From JAZKAD01 sp040389305 (GTDB lineage Bacteria > Pseudomonadota > Alphaproteobacteria > Rickettsiales > Rickettsiaceae): 11,161 bases of DNA. Shown in pieces: positions 1-7,341 of the stretch. The translations under genes and the position numbers were made by a program. Under the pieces are notes generated by a model. That model worked only from the letters and a program-made list of their open reading frames with translations. It was not told where the DNA came from and did not search any database. The DNA lies in the NCBI GenBank assembly GCA_040389305.1, contig JAZKAD010000025.1:1-11161 (forward strand), read 5' to 3'. Position 1 is the first letter of the stretch, and each line of letters starts with the position of its first letter.

Positions 1-1305
1 ATTTTTCATTGAAAATAGCACGATATCATCCCTACTTCAAGCTAATTTACTATAGTGACATATGCAGCAGATTGGTCGGAATATCATCACACCGATGGTG
101 GATGGTATAATCTCGATCCTCTATGGGCTTCAGATGCAATAGATGTTATAGGAATCGATGCATATTTTCCAATCACCGACTCCACCTCTTCTTCGATACC
201 TTCTGAGGATATAGATAAAGGCTGGACATCTGGAGAAGGGTATGACTTTTATAGAGACCGCTCAGATAAAAATGCCTTGAGCCCAACTTGGGCCTGGAAA
301 AATATTGAATATTGGTGGAGTCATACTCATACCAATCCAGATGGAAAGACTACTAATTGGAAGCCGAAGTCTAAAAAAATATGGTTTACGGAGTTTGGCT
401 TTCCTTCTATAGACAAATCTCCTAATCAACCCAATGTATTTTACGATCCAAAATGCTCAGATGGAGGGGCGCCTCGCCACTCTACATCTCAAATTGATTT
501 TTCCATTCAAAGGAAAGCTATTAAGGTTAGTATAGAGCATTTTAAATCCTCTGAATTTGTAGAAAAAATGTTTTTATGGACCTGGGATGCAAGGCCATAT
601 CCGGCATGGCCTCATGGCAATTCATGGAGGGATGGTAACCTTTGGTCGCGTGGGCATTGGGTATGTAATAAATTTGGCACAGCAACTCTTGGAGCAATTC
701 TGACTGAGCTCTGCGCAAAAGCTGGTATCTCGCCTGAATGCGTTGATATTGGCAGCGTAGATGAAGTTGTGGGCGGTATCATCTTAGATCAAAACATATC
801 CATATGGGATGCTATAAATATGCTAAGATATGCATATTTATTTGATGTTATAGTATGCAAAGCTGGGGTTATTAAATTCATAAAACGCGGCACTGCAGCC
901 CCCAAAATCATTTCTAAAAAAGATCTAATCAAGCTAAATGATTATAGCTTCTTGTTTTGTTCTAAAATCCCCGATAGCAAAACTCTTAGCCGCGTTTTAA
1001 TAAGATTCACTGAACGTTCTAATTATATCAGCAAAACATATTATAAAAATCTTGATAAAATCAGTTATATAACAACTCAGAATCTACATTTACCCATTAC
1101 TATGTCAGCATGCGAGGCGTCTGTTATAGCAACAAACCTCATTGAACTATCGGGACAAGAAAAAGCAGTATTCAAGCTCTCTCTCCCTATAACATACATC
1201 TATTTAGAGCCCACAGATGTACTTAAGCTAGGACATGATCACATCAGAATAACTAGCATTGAAATTAAAGGCCTTGTTATGAAAATCACTGGCGTTAGTT
1301 GCTGA
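1..1305 (+). pseudogene. GTA-type baseplate 'megatron' protein fragment (TIM-barrel plus tail domain), broken at both ends
   Basis: The long open stretch from 55 to 1305 resembles the central part of the gene-transfer-agent baseplate protein (RcGTA g15 type, GTA_TIM followed by a phage-tail domain). Numbered from the GTG at 55, visible family motifs are AADWSEY (4-10), LDPLWASDAIDVIGID (20-35), TEFGFPSIDKSPNQPNVF (112-129, with E113 at the glycosidase-like position) and WTWDARPYPAWP (175-186). A second domain begins near residue 204 (GTATLGAILTEL) and runs to about 410. The family is normally over 1,000 residues with large N- and C-terminal parts. Here the C-terminal part is absent after the TGA at 1303-1305. 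The GTG at 55 is probably not a true start: it lacks a ribosome site and lies inside a conserved motif. Upstream, frame 3 (3-50) is the only open frame and reads RYHPYFKLIYYS, so dropping one base near 57 would join it to TYAADWSEY. I infer a decayed or frameshifted gene whose 5' part lies outside the window. The N-terminal part could still be intact upstream. Confidence 0.75.
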
Positions 1306-1815
1306 AAAAAGGATCCACCGCTTTACCACTCTTAGGGGCGCAATAATACTTTAAAACATTTATATTATTTAAACCCTTTTGAAGCGATGGAATATACTCA
1401 AGCGAGATATACTTGGTATCTGAAATACAGACAAATTTATTTAAGCTGAGGTATCGGGATAACCATGGTAAAGGCATTGTCATGGCACGTCTTGAGAAGA
1501 TCGGTGAAGCTGCAGCCGCAGGCCTTTTTACTGACACGCATGAGCCTGAAATGGAAGCAATGGGTGCGATAGCTGAACCGGAATAAGCCACGATACTGCC
1601 TTGGCTGTAATAAGCTAAATTTGAATTATAGTATAATAAACCGCCCCGCCTTTACTCTTTCTAACACCCCCCCTCCTAATAGTTGCAAATCTCCCACAGG
1701 TTTAAACTTTCTGTAACTTTCACGCCTTAACTAAGTTGCAACCTTTTGCATGATAGTCTCTATAAGTAGTAGACTCTCCGCTCGAGTTGTTTGTAGCTTT
1801 AACCAGGCCTTGCTA
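1306..1815. other. Largely non-coding gap with short coding-like remnants, upstream region of the flagellar operon
   Basis: No intact gene is recognised here. On the + strand two short stretches read like protein but in different frames: 1387-1449 (starts MEYTQARYTWYLKYRQ, stops at a TGA) and 1443-1586 (includes RYRDNHGKGIVMARLEKIGE and ends at TAA 1584-1586). They look like pieces of one decayed gene with a frame break near 1440, but I do not recognise the family. A minus-strand open frame over the same bases shows no recognisable motifs. From about 1640 the + strand is pyrimidine-rich (a run of seven C at about 1668). A TATAAT hexamer lies at 1632-1637 without a convincing -35. AGTTGCAA occurs twice (1681-1688 and 1734-1741), and AACTTTC occurs twice 10 bp apart (1705-1711 and 1715-1721). 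Confidence 0.4.
1702..1717 (+). promoter_or_regulatory. CtrA-box-like site upstream of the flagellar operon
   Basis: The bases TTAA, then seven bases, then GTAAC resemble the alphaproteobacterial CtrA recognition sequence TTAA-N7-TTAAC with one mismatch. The site lies about 100 bp upstream of the preferred flgB start. CtrA is known to control early flagellar operons in Caulobacter and is conserved in Rickettsiales. A single near-match in AT-rich DNA may well be chance, so this is only a candidate. Confidence 0.25.
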
Positions 1816-2283
1816 ATGTCAAAATTTTTGCTAGCACTTTTTGCATTCTTCATTATGCATTCACCATATGCAGCCGGGAAGCATTTTGGTCGCAAGATAG
1901 CCCCTGTAAATACGAATGAATTGATTGCTAAGCACGTTGATGCTTTGACTGAAAGACAAGCAGTTCTTGCAGAAAATATAGCAAATGCTAATACTCCCGC
2001 CTATAAAACCAAAGATGTAGATTTAAATAGATTTAAAGACTATAGGCATCGTTCTGTCACGCTCAAAACTACTCGCAAAGGTCATATGCTTGGTGTAAAA
2101 CCTGAACATAAATATCATGTCATCAAAACTCCTGATGAACAAAAGCTCAATAAAAATGATGTTAATATACCAAAACAAATGGCAAAAATAGCATCAAACC
2201 AGGATGAATACAATAAAGCTATAAGAAGCTACATGGTGAGCAATAACCTTGTAAGCTCTGTACTTGGCGCCGGGGGGAATTAA
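1816..2283 (+). CDS. flgB: Flagellar proximal rod protein FlgB, with signal-peptide-like N-terminus
   Basis: FlgB is one of the proximal rod subunits of the flagellar basal body and is normally exported through the flagellar type III apparatus. From the ATG at 1816 the product is 155 residues. The family signature is clear at 52-64 (AENIANANTPAYK), followed by a linker and a C-terminal helix ending in VSSVLGAGGN. The ATG at 1816 is preferred over the in-frame ATG at 1750 because AGG at 1805-1807 gives a ribosome site 8 nt upstream; the ATG at 1750 has none. The start matters because residues 1-21 (MSKFLLALFAFFIMHSPYAA then G) look like a Sec signal peptide with a short basic n-region and a hydrophobic core. 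Typical FlgB is about 130-140 residues and starts directly with the rod helix, so roughly 20-30 residues are extra here. The stop overlaps the flgC start by 1 nt. Family assignment is secure; export route is inference. Confidence 0.9.
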   Translation: MSKFLLALFAFFIMHSPYAAGKHFGRKIAPVNTNELIAKHVDALTERQAVLAENIANANTPAYKTKDVDLNRFKDYRHRSVTLKTTRKGHMLGVKPEHKYHVIKTPDEQKLNKNDVNIPKQMAKIASNQDEYNKAIRSYMVSNNLVSSVLGAGGN

Positions 2284-2798
2284 TGATCTCTAATTCTTCA
2301 TCGTTTTTCACGCTTCAAAAAACCGGAAATATACTATATCTTGCGATAGTCGCCATATTGTCTACAAGCTTTGCAGCCTTTGCCACCGAAGACAATTTAC
2401 AAAAATCTATGGAAATAGCTGTTCAGGGCACTAGCTTTCAAGCGCAAAGAATGACAATCGCTGCCGAGAATCTGGCAAATGAATCATCCACTTCTATGCA
2501 ACCAGGAGGAGAGCCCTATAGAAGAAAGGTTATTTTTGCTAAAAATACTTATGACAGAAAACTAGGAGCAAGAACAGTACAAGTTGCAAAATACGACACT
2601 TCGCAAACTCCTTTTGAAAGAAAATACGATCCAAATCACCCAGCGGCTGACCTAAATGGATATGTTCTACTCCCGAATGTTAATCGTGACATTGAAAGAG
2701 CGGATGCAAGCGAAGCGCAAAGAAGTTACGAGGCTAACCTTGGCGTGATCGAAGTCTCAAGATCAATGATTCAAAAAACTATAGATGCGATAAAATAA
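2283..2798 (+). CDS. flgC: Flagellar proximal rod protein FlgC, with signal-peptide-like N-terminus
   Basis: FlgC is the second proximal rod subunit and stacks on FlgB in the basal body. The protein is 171 residues. The family core begins near residue 41 (KSMEIAVQGTSFQAQRM) and contains the rod-type AAENLANESST (60-70). It ends with the typical C-terminal helix (EAQRSYEANLGVIEVSRSMI and onward). Ordinary FlgC begins at about the KSMEIA position, so about 36 residues are added here. They comprise a polar n-region with K13, a hydrophobic stretch at 17-32 (ILYLAIVAILSTSFAA) and an AFA/T cleavage-like site after A34. The ATG at 2283 is well supported: it overlaps the flgB stop (TAATG) and follows a purine-rich GGGGGGA at 2272-2278. 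The next in-frame ATG (residue 43) would remove conserved residues. Operon partners are flgB upstream and fliE downstream. Confidence 0.92.
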   Translation: MISNSSSFFTLQKTGNILYLAIVAILSTSFAAFATEDNLQKSMEIAVQGTSFQAQRMTIAAENLANESSTSMQPGGEPYRRKVIFAKNTYDRKLGARTVQVAKYDTSQTPFERKYDPNHPAADLNGYVLLPNVNRDIERADASEAQRSYEANLGVIEVSRSMIQKTIDAIK

Positions 2799-3208
2799 TG
2801 GTAGATGGAATAGGCGGCATAACAAATACTCAAGACGCTCTAAGAGCTTATGCAACGAGTAATTCTCAAGATTCCTCTGGTGTTAAGGACGGCATGGCGT
2901 TCCAAAATGTTATGAAAACAGAGATGAATAAATTCGCTGGCATGACTCCTCAGCAAATTTTAAGCCATATCACAACAGCAAGAAGAGCGGCTATTACAGA
3001 TTCTGTAACCATCAGCCAATCTATTGGCACTTTAAGTTCAACTCTTCAGACTCAAGAAGAAGTAGTGCGTAAATCTCTTAGTGGCAAGGCCTCTCTTACT
3101 GATATCATGACTGCATCTAATGATGCTACAAACGTCCTTAAAACAGCAGTCAAAATACGTGATCAGGTGCATTCTTTAATAGAAAAAGTATTTGGTATGC
3201 AGATTTAA
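2798..3208 (+). CDS. fliE: Flagellar hook-basal body adaptor FliE
   Basis: FliE links the MS ring to the proximal rod and is needed early in rod export. The 136-residue product is longer than the usual roughly 105. The C-terminal half is recognisable: a helix with Q/E/V residues (TLQTQEEVVRKSLSGKASL), an asparagine/threonine-rich segment, and the characteristic ending KIRDQVHSLIEKVFGMQI, which corresponds to the family ending in an MQ-hydrophobic motif. The N-terminal part is low in family features. The start ATG overlaps the flgC stop by 1 nt (TAATG), implying translational coupling. Unlike FlgB and FlgC it has no hydrophobic leader. The order flgB-flgC-fliE is the usual one for flagellar basal-body operons, which supports the assignment. 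Confidence 0.88.
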   Translation: MVDGIGGITNTQDALRAYATSNSQDSSGVKDGMAFQNVMKTEMNKFAGMTPQQILSHITTARRAAITDSVTISQSIGTLSSTLQTQEEVVRKSLSGKASLTDIMTASNDATNVLKTAVKIRDQVHSLIEKVFGMQI

Positions 3209-3214
3209 TCTGCA
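3198..3214 (+). repeat. Short palindrome at the fliE stop codon
   Basis: TGCAGATT and AATCTGCA flank a central T across the fliE stop codon, giving a possible 6-bp stem with a TTTAA loop. No T-tract follows, so it is at best a weak or factor-dependent end signal for the flagellar operon. Another GCAGATT copy lies at 3230-3236. The remaining gap to mnmA (3215-3427) shows no gene or tRNA that I can recognise. Confidence 0.3.
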
Positions 3215-3359
3215 CCCGCTTCTCTTGACGCAGATTCTCGAAATTCTTACCTTCAGTCTTTTGAATAAGATTTATTGGGATAACGAATACCAAAAGTGTT
3301 AGACATCAGTTAATACTCGCTATAACCATTTCGAACAAAATACCTCCCTCAAAATATCA

Positions 3360-3389
3360 TTGTACTTTTAACAGTAAATTACTTATAAT
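3360..3389 (+). promoter_or_regulatory. Promoter-like site upstream of mnmA
   Basis: A perfect TATAAT hexamer lies at 3384-3389, about 40 bp before the mnmA start. The best -35 candidate is TTGTAC at 3360-3365 with an 18-bp spacer, matching only the first three bases of TTGACA. The region is very AT-rich, so the -10 may occur by chance, but the position suits transcription of mnmA separately from the flagellar genes. Confidence 0.4.
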
Positions 3390-3427
3390 ATTCTACTTAA
3401 TTTTAACTAATTTAATATTTTTTCTTC

Positions 3428-4525
3428 ATGCTCAATATAGATAAAGCTATATCGGATACTACTATTGTTGTTGCAATGTCTGGTGGTGTTGATAGCTCTA
3501 CGGTAGCAGCGCAGCTTCATCATGCAGGGTATAAAGTTATAGGCATTACTCTGCAGCTTTATGATCATGGCCAGATGCTTGCCAAAAAAGGAGCATGCTG
3601 CGCTGGGCAAGATATTTATGATGCGCAAATGGTGGCATCAAGCCTCGGTATTCCATATTACGTACTAGATTACGAAAACAGGTTTAAAGATCATGTCATT
3701 GATGACTTTGTAGATAGCTACCTTAGAGGAGAGACGCCGCTTCCCTGCGTCAGATGTAACCAATCTGTAAAATTCAAAGACCTCCTTAAAATGGCAAAAG
3801 ATCTTGGCGCCGACGGTCTAGCTACTGGGCATTACGTAAGGCGCGTGGAAGGCAAAAATGGACCCGAACTACATACTGGGATGGATCCCCGCAAAGATCA
3901 AAGCTATTTTTTATTTGCAACTTCCAAGGAGCAACTAGACTTCCTTCACTTTCCCCTAGGGTCTATGAGCAAAGACGAGACGAGAGAAGAGGCGAAAAAA
4001 TTTGGCCTTGATATTGCGGATAAGCCGGATAGTCAGGATATTTGCTTTGTGCCTAATGGGTCATATGTCGATTTAGTGCGTAAATTACGCCCAGATGCTT
4101 CTGCTCCTGGAAAAATTATGCATATAGACGGCTTTATTTTGGGCGAGCATAATGGTATTTTAGGTTACACTATAGGCCAAAGACGCAGACTTGGTATTTC
4201 ATCTGCAGATGCTTTATATGTAGTTCGCCTTGATCCAGAGAATAATATAGTATATGTTGGGCCAGAATCTGCGCTACATAGCACAGAATTTCTTATAAAA
4301 GATGTTAGCTGGATAGGTGATGGCGAATATCCATCTGACGGTATGGAAGTGAAGGTGAAAATTAGATCTACACATTCCGGGGCTTTAGCAAAACTAAGGC
4401 CGCTCTCAAATGGTGATATTATAGTAAATTTACTATCAAACGAGAGAGCCGTAACTCCAGGTCAAGCTTGCGTGATGTACGATGGCGAACGTGTACTTGG
4501 AGGAGGATGGATAACTAGGCAGTAG
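3428..4525 (+). CDS. mnmA: tRNA-specific 2-thiouridylase MnmA
   Basis: MnmA uses ATP and a persulfide relay to make 2-thiouridine at position 34 of tRNA for Lys, Glu and Gln in the cytoplasm. The 365-residue product is full family length. Visible elements are the PP-loop ATP site SGGVDSS (18-24), the first catalytic cysteine in PCVRCN (C110), the ATGHYVRR segment (132-139), the DQSYFLF segment (157-163), the second catalytic cysteine in DSQDICF (C206), and the C-terminal barrel with YTIGQRRRLGI. The start ATG has no clear Shine-Dalgarno (upstream is T-rich), but no other start keeps the full PP-loop with a normal N-terminus. It is flanked by intergenic gaps on both sides and appears to be its own transcription unit. 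No anomalies. Confidence 0.97.
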   Translation: MLNIDKAISDTTIVVAMSGGVDSSTVAAQLHHAGYKVIGITLQLYDHGQMLAKKGACCAGQDIYDAQMVASSLGIPYYVLDYENRFKDHVIDDFVDSYLRGETPLPCVRCNQSVKFKDLLKMAKDLGADGLATGHYVRRVEGKNGPELHTGMDPRKDQSYFLFATSKEQLDFLHFPLGSMSKDETREEAKKFGLDIADKPDSQDICFVPNGSYVDLVRKLRPDASAPGKIMHIDGFILGEHNGILGYTIGQRRRLGISSADALYVVRLDPENNIVYVGPESALHSTEFLIKDVSWIGDGEYPSDGMEVKVKIRSTHSGALAKLRPLSNGDIIVNLLSNERAVTPGQACVMYDGERVLGGGWITRQ

Positions 4526-4563
4526 ATACAAGAACTTACGCCTATACTAAGTCCGTTTTATCT

Positions 4564-4583
4564 TATAATACAATAAACAGGAG
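4564..4583 (+). promoter_or_regulatory. -10-like hexamer and strong ribosome site before the APC permease
   Basis: TATAAT at 4564-4569 and the ribosome site ACAGGAG ending at 4583 precede the permease ATG by about 20 and 6 nt. No good -35 is seen at the right distance. If the -10 is real the mRNA leader is very short. The ribosome site clearly fixes the start at 4590. Confidence 0.35.
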
Positions 4584-4589
4584 TATAAT

Positions 4590-5999
4590 ATGAACTTCCT
4601 AAAAAAGAAAAGCTTTGAATCCGTCAAAGAAGTCAGTGGCCGCAGCGATCTGCCAAAAACCATGACTGCCTTCGATCTTATTATGTTGGGCCTTGGTGGT
4701 ATTATAGGAACTGGAGTTTTTGTACTTACCGGTTTAGTAGCAGCTCAACATTCGGGTCCCGCCGTTATGCTATCTTATGCTATAGCGGGCGTTACATGTA
4801 TTTTTGTTGCTCTTGCCTATACCGAACTCGCTTCTATGCTTCCAACTTCAGGGAGTATTTACACTTATTCTTATGTAGCCTTTGGCGAGGTTGTTGCCTG
4901 GCTTATGGGCGGCGTTATCATACTAGAGATGGGGGTGGCTTCAAGTGCTGTAGCAACGGGCTGGTCTGGGTATATCGTAAATATATTAGATCTTGGTGGA
5001 TTACATATCCCTACTGCCTACACTTCAGTTCCGTCCCATGGTGGAATTGTAAATATTCCAGCTATGCTCATTGTAGCATTCGTAGCATTCGTCTTATATC
5101 TCGGAACTAAAGATAGCAAAAGATTGAATGCCTTCCTAGTATTTGTCAAAATGGCTGCTATTGGAGCTTTTATATTTTTAGCAGTGCCTCATTTTGAGGT
5201 TACTAATTGGGATAACTTCATGCCATTTGGATTCCATGATGTTTTGATAGGATCTTCCATATTATTTTTTGCTTTCACTGGCTTTGGAACATTGGCTGCA
5301 GCTGCGGAAGAATGCCAAAACCCTAAACGCGATCTGACAATAGGGATTATCGGTTCTCTTTTAATAGCGATGACAATATATATTATCGTAGGTGGCCTTG
5401 CCACTGGCATAGTACCTTTTACTGCTCTTGGCAATAATCAACCTCTAGCAGAAGCTTTAAAACTCAACGGAAGTCACCTAGGTTCTACGATAGTATCAGT
5501 GGGCGCAGTGTTCGGCATGACGACAGTAATTATGGCGAATATTTATGGCATTTCTCGTATTTTTTACGTGATGGCCCGCGACGGCTTATTGCCCCCTGTT
5601 TTAACTAGACTTCATCCAAAACATGGTAGTCCACATCTATCCATTTTTATTTTTTCTACTGCAATAGCTTTGCTAGCGGGATTTTGCCCCCTAGAAATTA
5701 CGGGCAAGATGTCTAGCGCTGGAGCACTTATTGATTACACAATAATCATGGTTATAGTTATGGTGTTCCGTCTGCAAAGACCTGACACTCCAAGGCCATT
5801 CAAATGCCCAGCGCTTTTCGTAGTAGCGCCGATAGGGTTTTTAGCTTCAATCTATTTGCTATCAACGCAAATAATCTCCAAAGATGGTAGATTACTTGAA
5901 ATTGGTAGGTATTTAATATATTGGGGTGCAATTATATTTGCTCTGTATTTAATCAGGGGTTTCTATATGGGATGCCGCTCTAACCCCCAAAATAAGTAA
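4590..5999 (+). CDS. APC-family amino-acid permease (cationic amino acid transporter-like)
   Basis: This is an integral membrane amino-acid carrier of the APC superfamily, most like the CAT/YfnA branch. It is 469 residues and strongly hydrophobic, with about 12 candidate membrane segments. Diagnostic motifs are GGIIGTGVFVLTG (36-48) in the first unwound helix, ELASMLPTSGSIYTYSY in helix 3, and the FFAFTGFGTLAAAAEE region around 226-241 that ends in NPKRD. A short charged N-terminal tail (KKKSFESVKEV) precedes helix 1. The start is fixed by an AGGAG site 6 nt upstream. The next gene begins 5 nt after its stop, so the two carriers are probably one transcript. Substrate cannot be read from sequence; a basic or broad-range amino acid is the family-level expectation. 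Proton coupling or exchange is equally unresolved. Confidence 0.88.
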   Translation: MNFLKKKSFESVKEVSGRSDLPKTMTAFDLIMLGLGGIIGTGVFVLTGLVAAQHSGPAVMLSYAIAGVTCIFVALAYTELASMLPTSGSIYTYSYVAFGEVVAWLMGGVIILEMGVASSAVATGWSGYIVNILDLGGLHIPTAYTSVPSHGGIVNIPAMLIVAFVAFVLYLGTKDSKRLNAFLVFVKMAAIGAFIFLAVPHFEVTNWDNFMPFGFHDVLIGSSILFFAFTGFGTLAAAAEECQNPKRDLTIGIIGSLLIAMTIYIIVGGLATGIVPFTALGNNQPLAEALKLNGSHLGSTIVSVGAVFGMTTVIMANIYGISRIFYVMARDGLLPPVLTRLHPKHGSPHLSIFIFSTAIALLAGFCPLEITGKMSSAGALIDYTIIMVIVMVFRLQRPDTPRPFKCPALFVVAPIGFLASIYLLSTQIISKDGRLLEIGRYLIYWGAIIFALYLIRGFYMGCRSNPQNK

Positions 6000-6004
6000 C
6001 TGGC

Positions 6005-7309
6005 ATGGATACCATACTACTAATTATAGATAAGCTACAAACCTTATACTGGGAATATATAGGTCTTGTAACTGTAGTGGGTATGGGGATTTATTTAACA
6101 TATCTCTCCAAAGGGAAACAATTTAGAGCGCTATGGCACTTTAAACGCCACCTTGGAGAGCTGAGGCATGTAGGCAGACAAAGTGAGAAAGATGGAGTCC
6201 ATCCGTTCAAATTGTTTTTTGCGTCAGTCGGAGGCATGGTAGGAATAGGTAATATAGTCAGCGTCGGGGCGGCAATTACCATAGGAGGCCCAGGTAGCAT
6301 TTTTTGGATGTGGGTAGCCTCTTTCTCTGGCATGCTTATCAAATATTCCGAAATATATTTAGGCATTAAATATCGTGTCGGCGATGGTAAGGGTAGCTAT
6401 AATGGCGGACCTATGTACTACCTACAAGTCGCATTCAAAAATAAGTTTTGGGCTTATCTATCGGCATTCTTGCTTTGTATATATGGCATTGAAATATATC
6501 AGTTTACAGTGGTAGTAGACCGAGTAGAAAGCACATTCAATATTGATCGTAATTTAGTTATAGCCACTCTTCTAGCTCTATCTCTTTATACAGTTATAGG
6601 TGGGATAAGGCGTATGGCAAATATCTGCTCGGTGATGATGCCGATATTCATGCTTAGCTATATTATCATATGCTTATATATAATAGGGGTTAACTATCAA
6701 GCCCTGCCCGAAGTATTCGTAAGTATTTTCCATGGTGCATTTCATGGACATGCTCCTATTGGAGGATTCGTTGGTAGCTCCATGATGCTTGCTGCATCTA
6801 CTGGGATCGCTAGAGGTGTTTATGCTGCAGATATTGGCATAGGTTATGATGCCGTAGTACAAAGCGAGACCATGGCAGAACATCCGAGGCAGCAGGCAAG
6901 AATATCAATTTATGCATTATTTACAGATACTTTGATATGCATGATGACTACCCTGATATTCGCCGTGACCAATAGTTGGTATACCTTGAATGACGTACAG
7001 TCTGATGCAATTGTTGCACGTATTTTAGATAATTATCTTCCCCATGCCGATCTTTTTATGACATGCCTACTTTTCTTCGCAGGATTCACCACAATAGTAG
7101 CCTATTTTAGCGCAGGCATGAAAAATGCAGCTTTTCTAAACAAAAAATATGGCAAACCTTTGTATTTAGCTTACGCCGTTTGTGCTTTTGTATTTTTCTC
7201 TCACTACCCTGCAGATGCAGTGATGCCAATTATGCTCTTCGTGGGAGGCCTACTCGTGCTCCTCAATGTAGCAGCCATTATCAGACTTATAAAAATGATT
7301 GAATTTTAA
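6005..7309 (+). CDS. Sodium:alanine symporter (AGCS) family protein, divergent
   Basis: This is a membrane carrier of the AGCS family, which imports alanine or glycine with sodium. The 434-residue product is slightly short for the family. Recognisable parts are the N-terminal FFASVGGMVGIGNIVSV (73-89), followed by ITIGGPGSIFWMW, then KYSEIYLGIKYR and GSYNGGPMYYLQ. The region usually reading NEAGMGSAP is changed: at 273-283 it reads YAADIGIGYDA, although the following His-Pro-rich loop and the FTDTLICMMTT helix align as expected. The ATG lies 5 nt after the APC permease stop with no strong ribosome site, suggesting coupling. A related role in amino-acid uptake is likely, but changes in the conserved loop make substrate and ion uncertain. 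Confidence 0.82.
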   Translation: MDTILLIIDKLQTLYWEYIGLVTVVGMGIYLTYLSKGKQFRALWHFKRHLGELRHVGRQSEKDGVHPFKLFFASVGGMVGIGNIVSVGAAITIGGPGSIFWMWVASFSGMLIKYSEIYLGIKYRVGDGKGSYNGGPMYYLQVAFKNKFWAYLSAFLLCIYGIEIYQFTVVVDRVESTFNIDRNLVIATLLALSLYTVIGGIRRMANICSVMMPIFMLSYIIICLYIIGVNYQALPEVFVSIFHGAFHGHAPIGGFVGSSMMLAASTGIARGVYAADIGIGYDAVVQSETMAEHPRQQARISIYALFTDTLICMMTTLIFAVTNSWYTLNDVQSDAIVARILDNYLPHADLFMTCLLFFAGFTTIVAYFSAGMKNAAFLNKKYGKPLYLAYAVCAFVFFSHYPADAVMPIMLFVGGLLVLLNVAAIIRLIKMIEF

Positions 7310-7312
7310 CTA

Positions 7313-7341
7313 TTGACTTACAGCTAAATCACTAATATATA
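7313..7341 (+). promoter_or_regulatory. Promoter-like site for the ABC importer operon
   Basis: TTGACT (7313-7318) and TATATA (7336-7341) are separated by 17 bp. TATATT at 7338-7343 is an alternative with 19 bp. This is the best sigma-70-like pair in the window. It lies just after the AGCS stop and about 210 nt before the substrate-binding protein start, implying a long mRNA leader. Confidence 0.5.

Noticed and set aside
1295..1591. Minus-strand open frame of 98 codons
   Set aside because: It has a composition like an antisense reading (Ala/Ser/Pro then Asn/Lys), no recognisable motif, and covers the coding-like + strand remnants.
1750..1815. Upstream in-frame ATG extension of flgB
   Set aside because: No ribosome site precedes ATG 1750. 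ATG 1816 has AGG 8 nt upstream and directly begins a signal-like leader.
3209..3427. Possible tRNA or small RNA gene between fliE and mnmA
   Set aside because: No cloverleaf arms or T-loop consensus with matching acceptor stem could be found on either strand.
4531..4563. Terminator after mnmA
   Set aside because: Only a 5-bp ACTTA/TAAGT stem with a 9-nt loop before a short T stretch; too weak to call.
4796..5110. + strand alternate frame inside the APC permease
   Set aside because: Cys/Trp/Tyr-rich translation is typical of an out-of-frame reading of a membrane protein gene.
5189..5434. Minus-strand open frame inside the APC permease
   Set aside because: It is a shadow of a highly hydrophobic well-matched gene on the + strand, with no domain signature.
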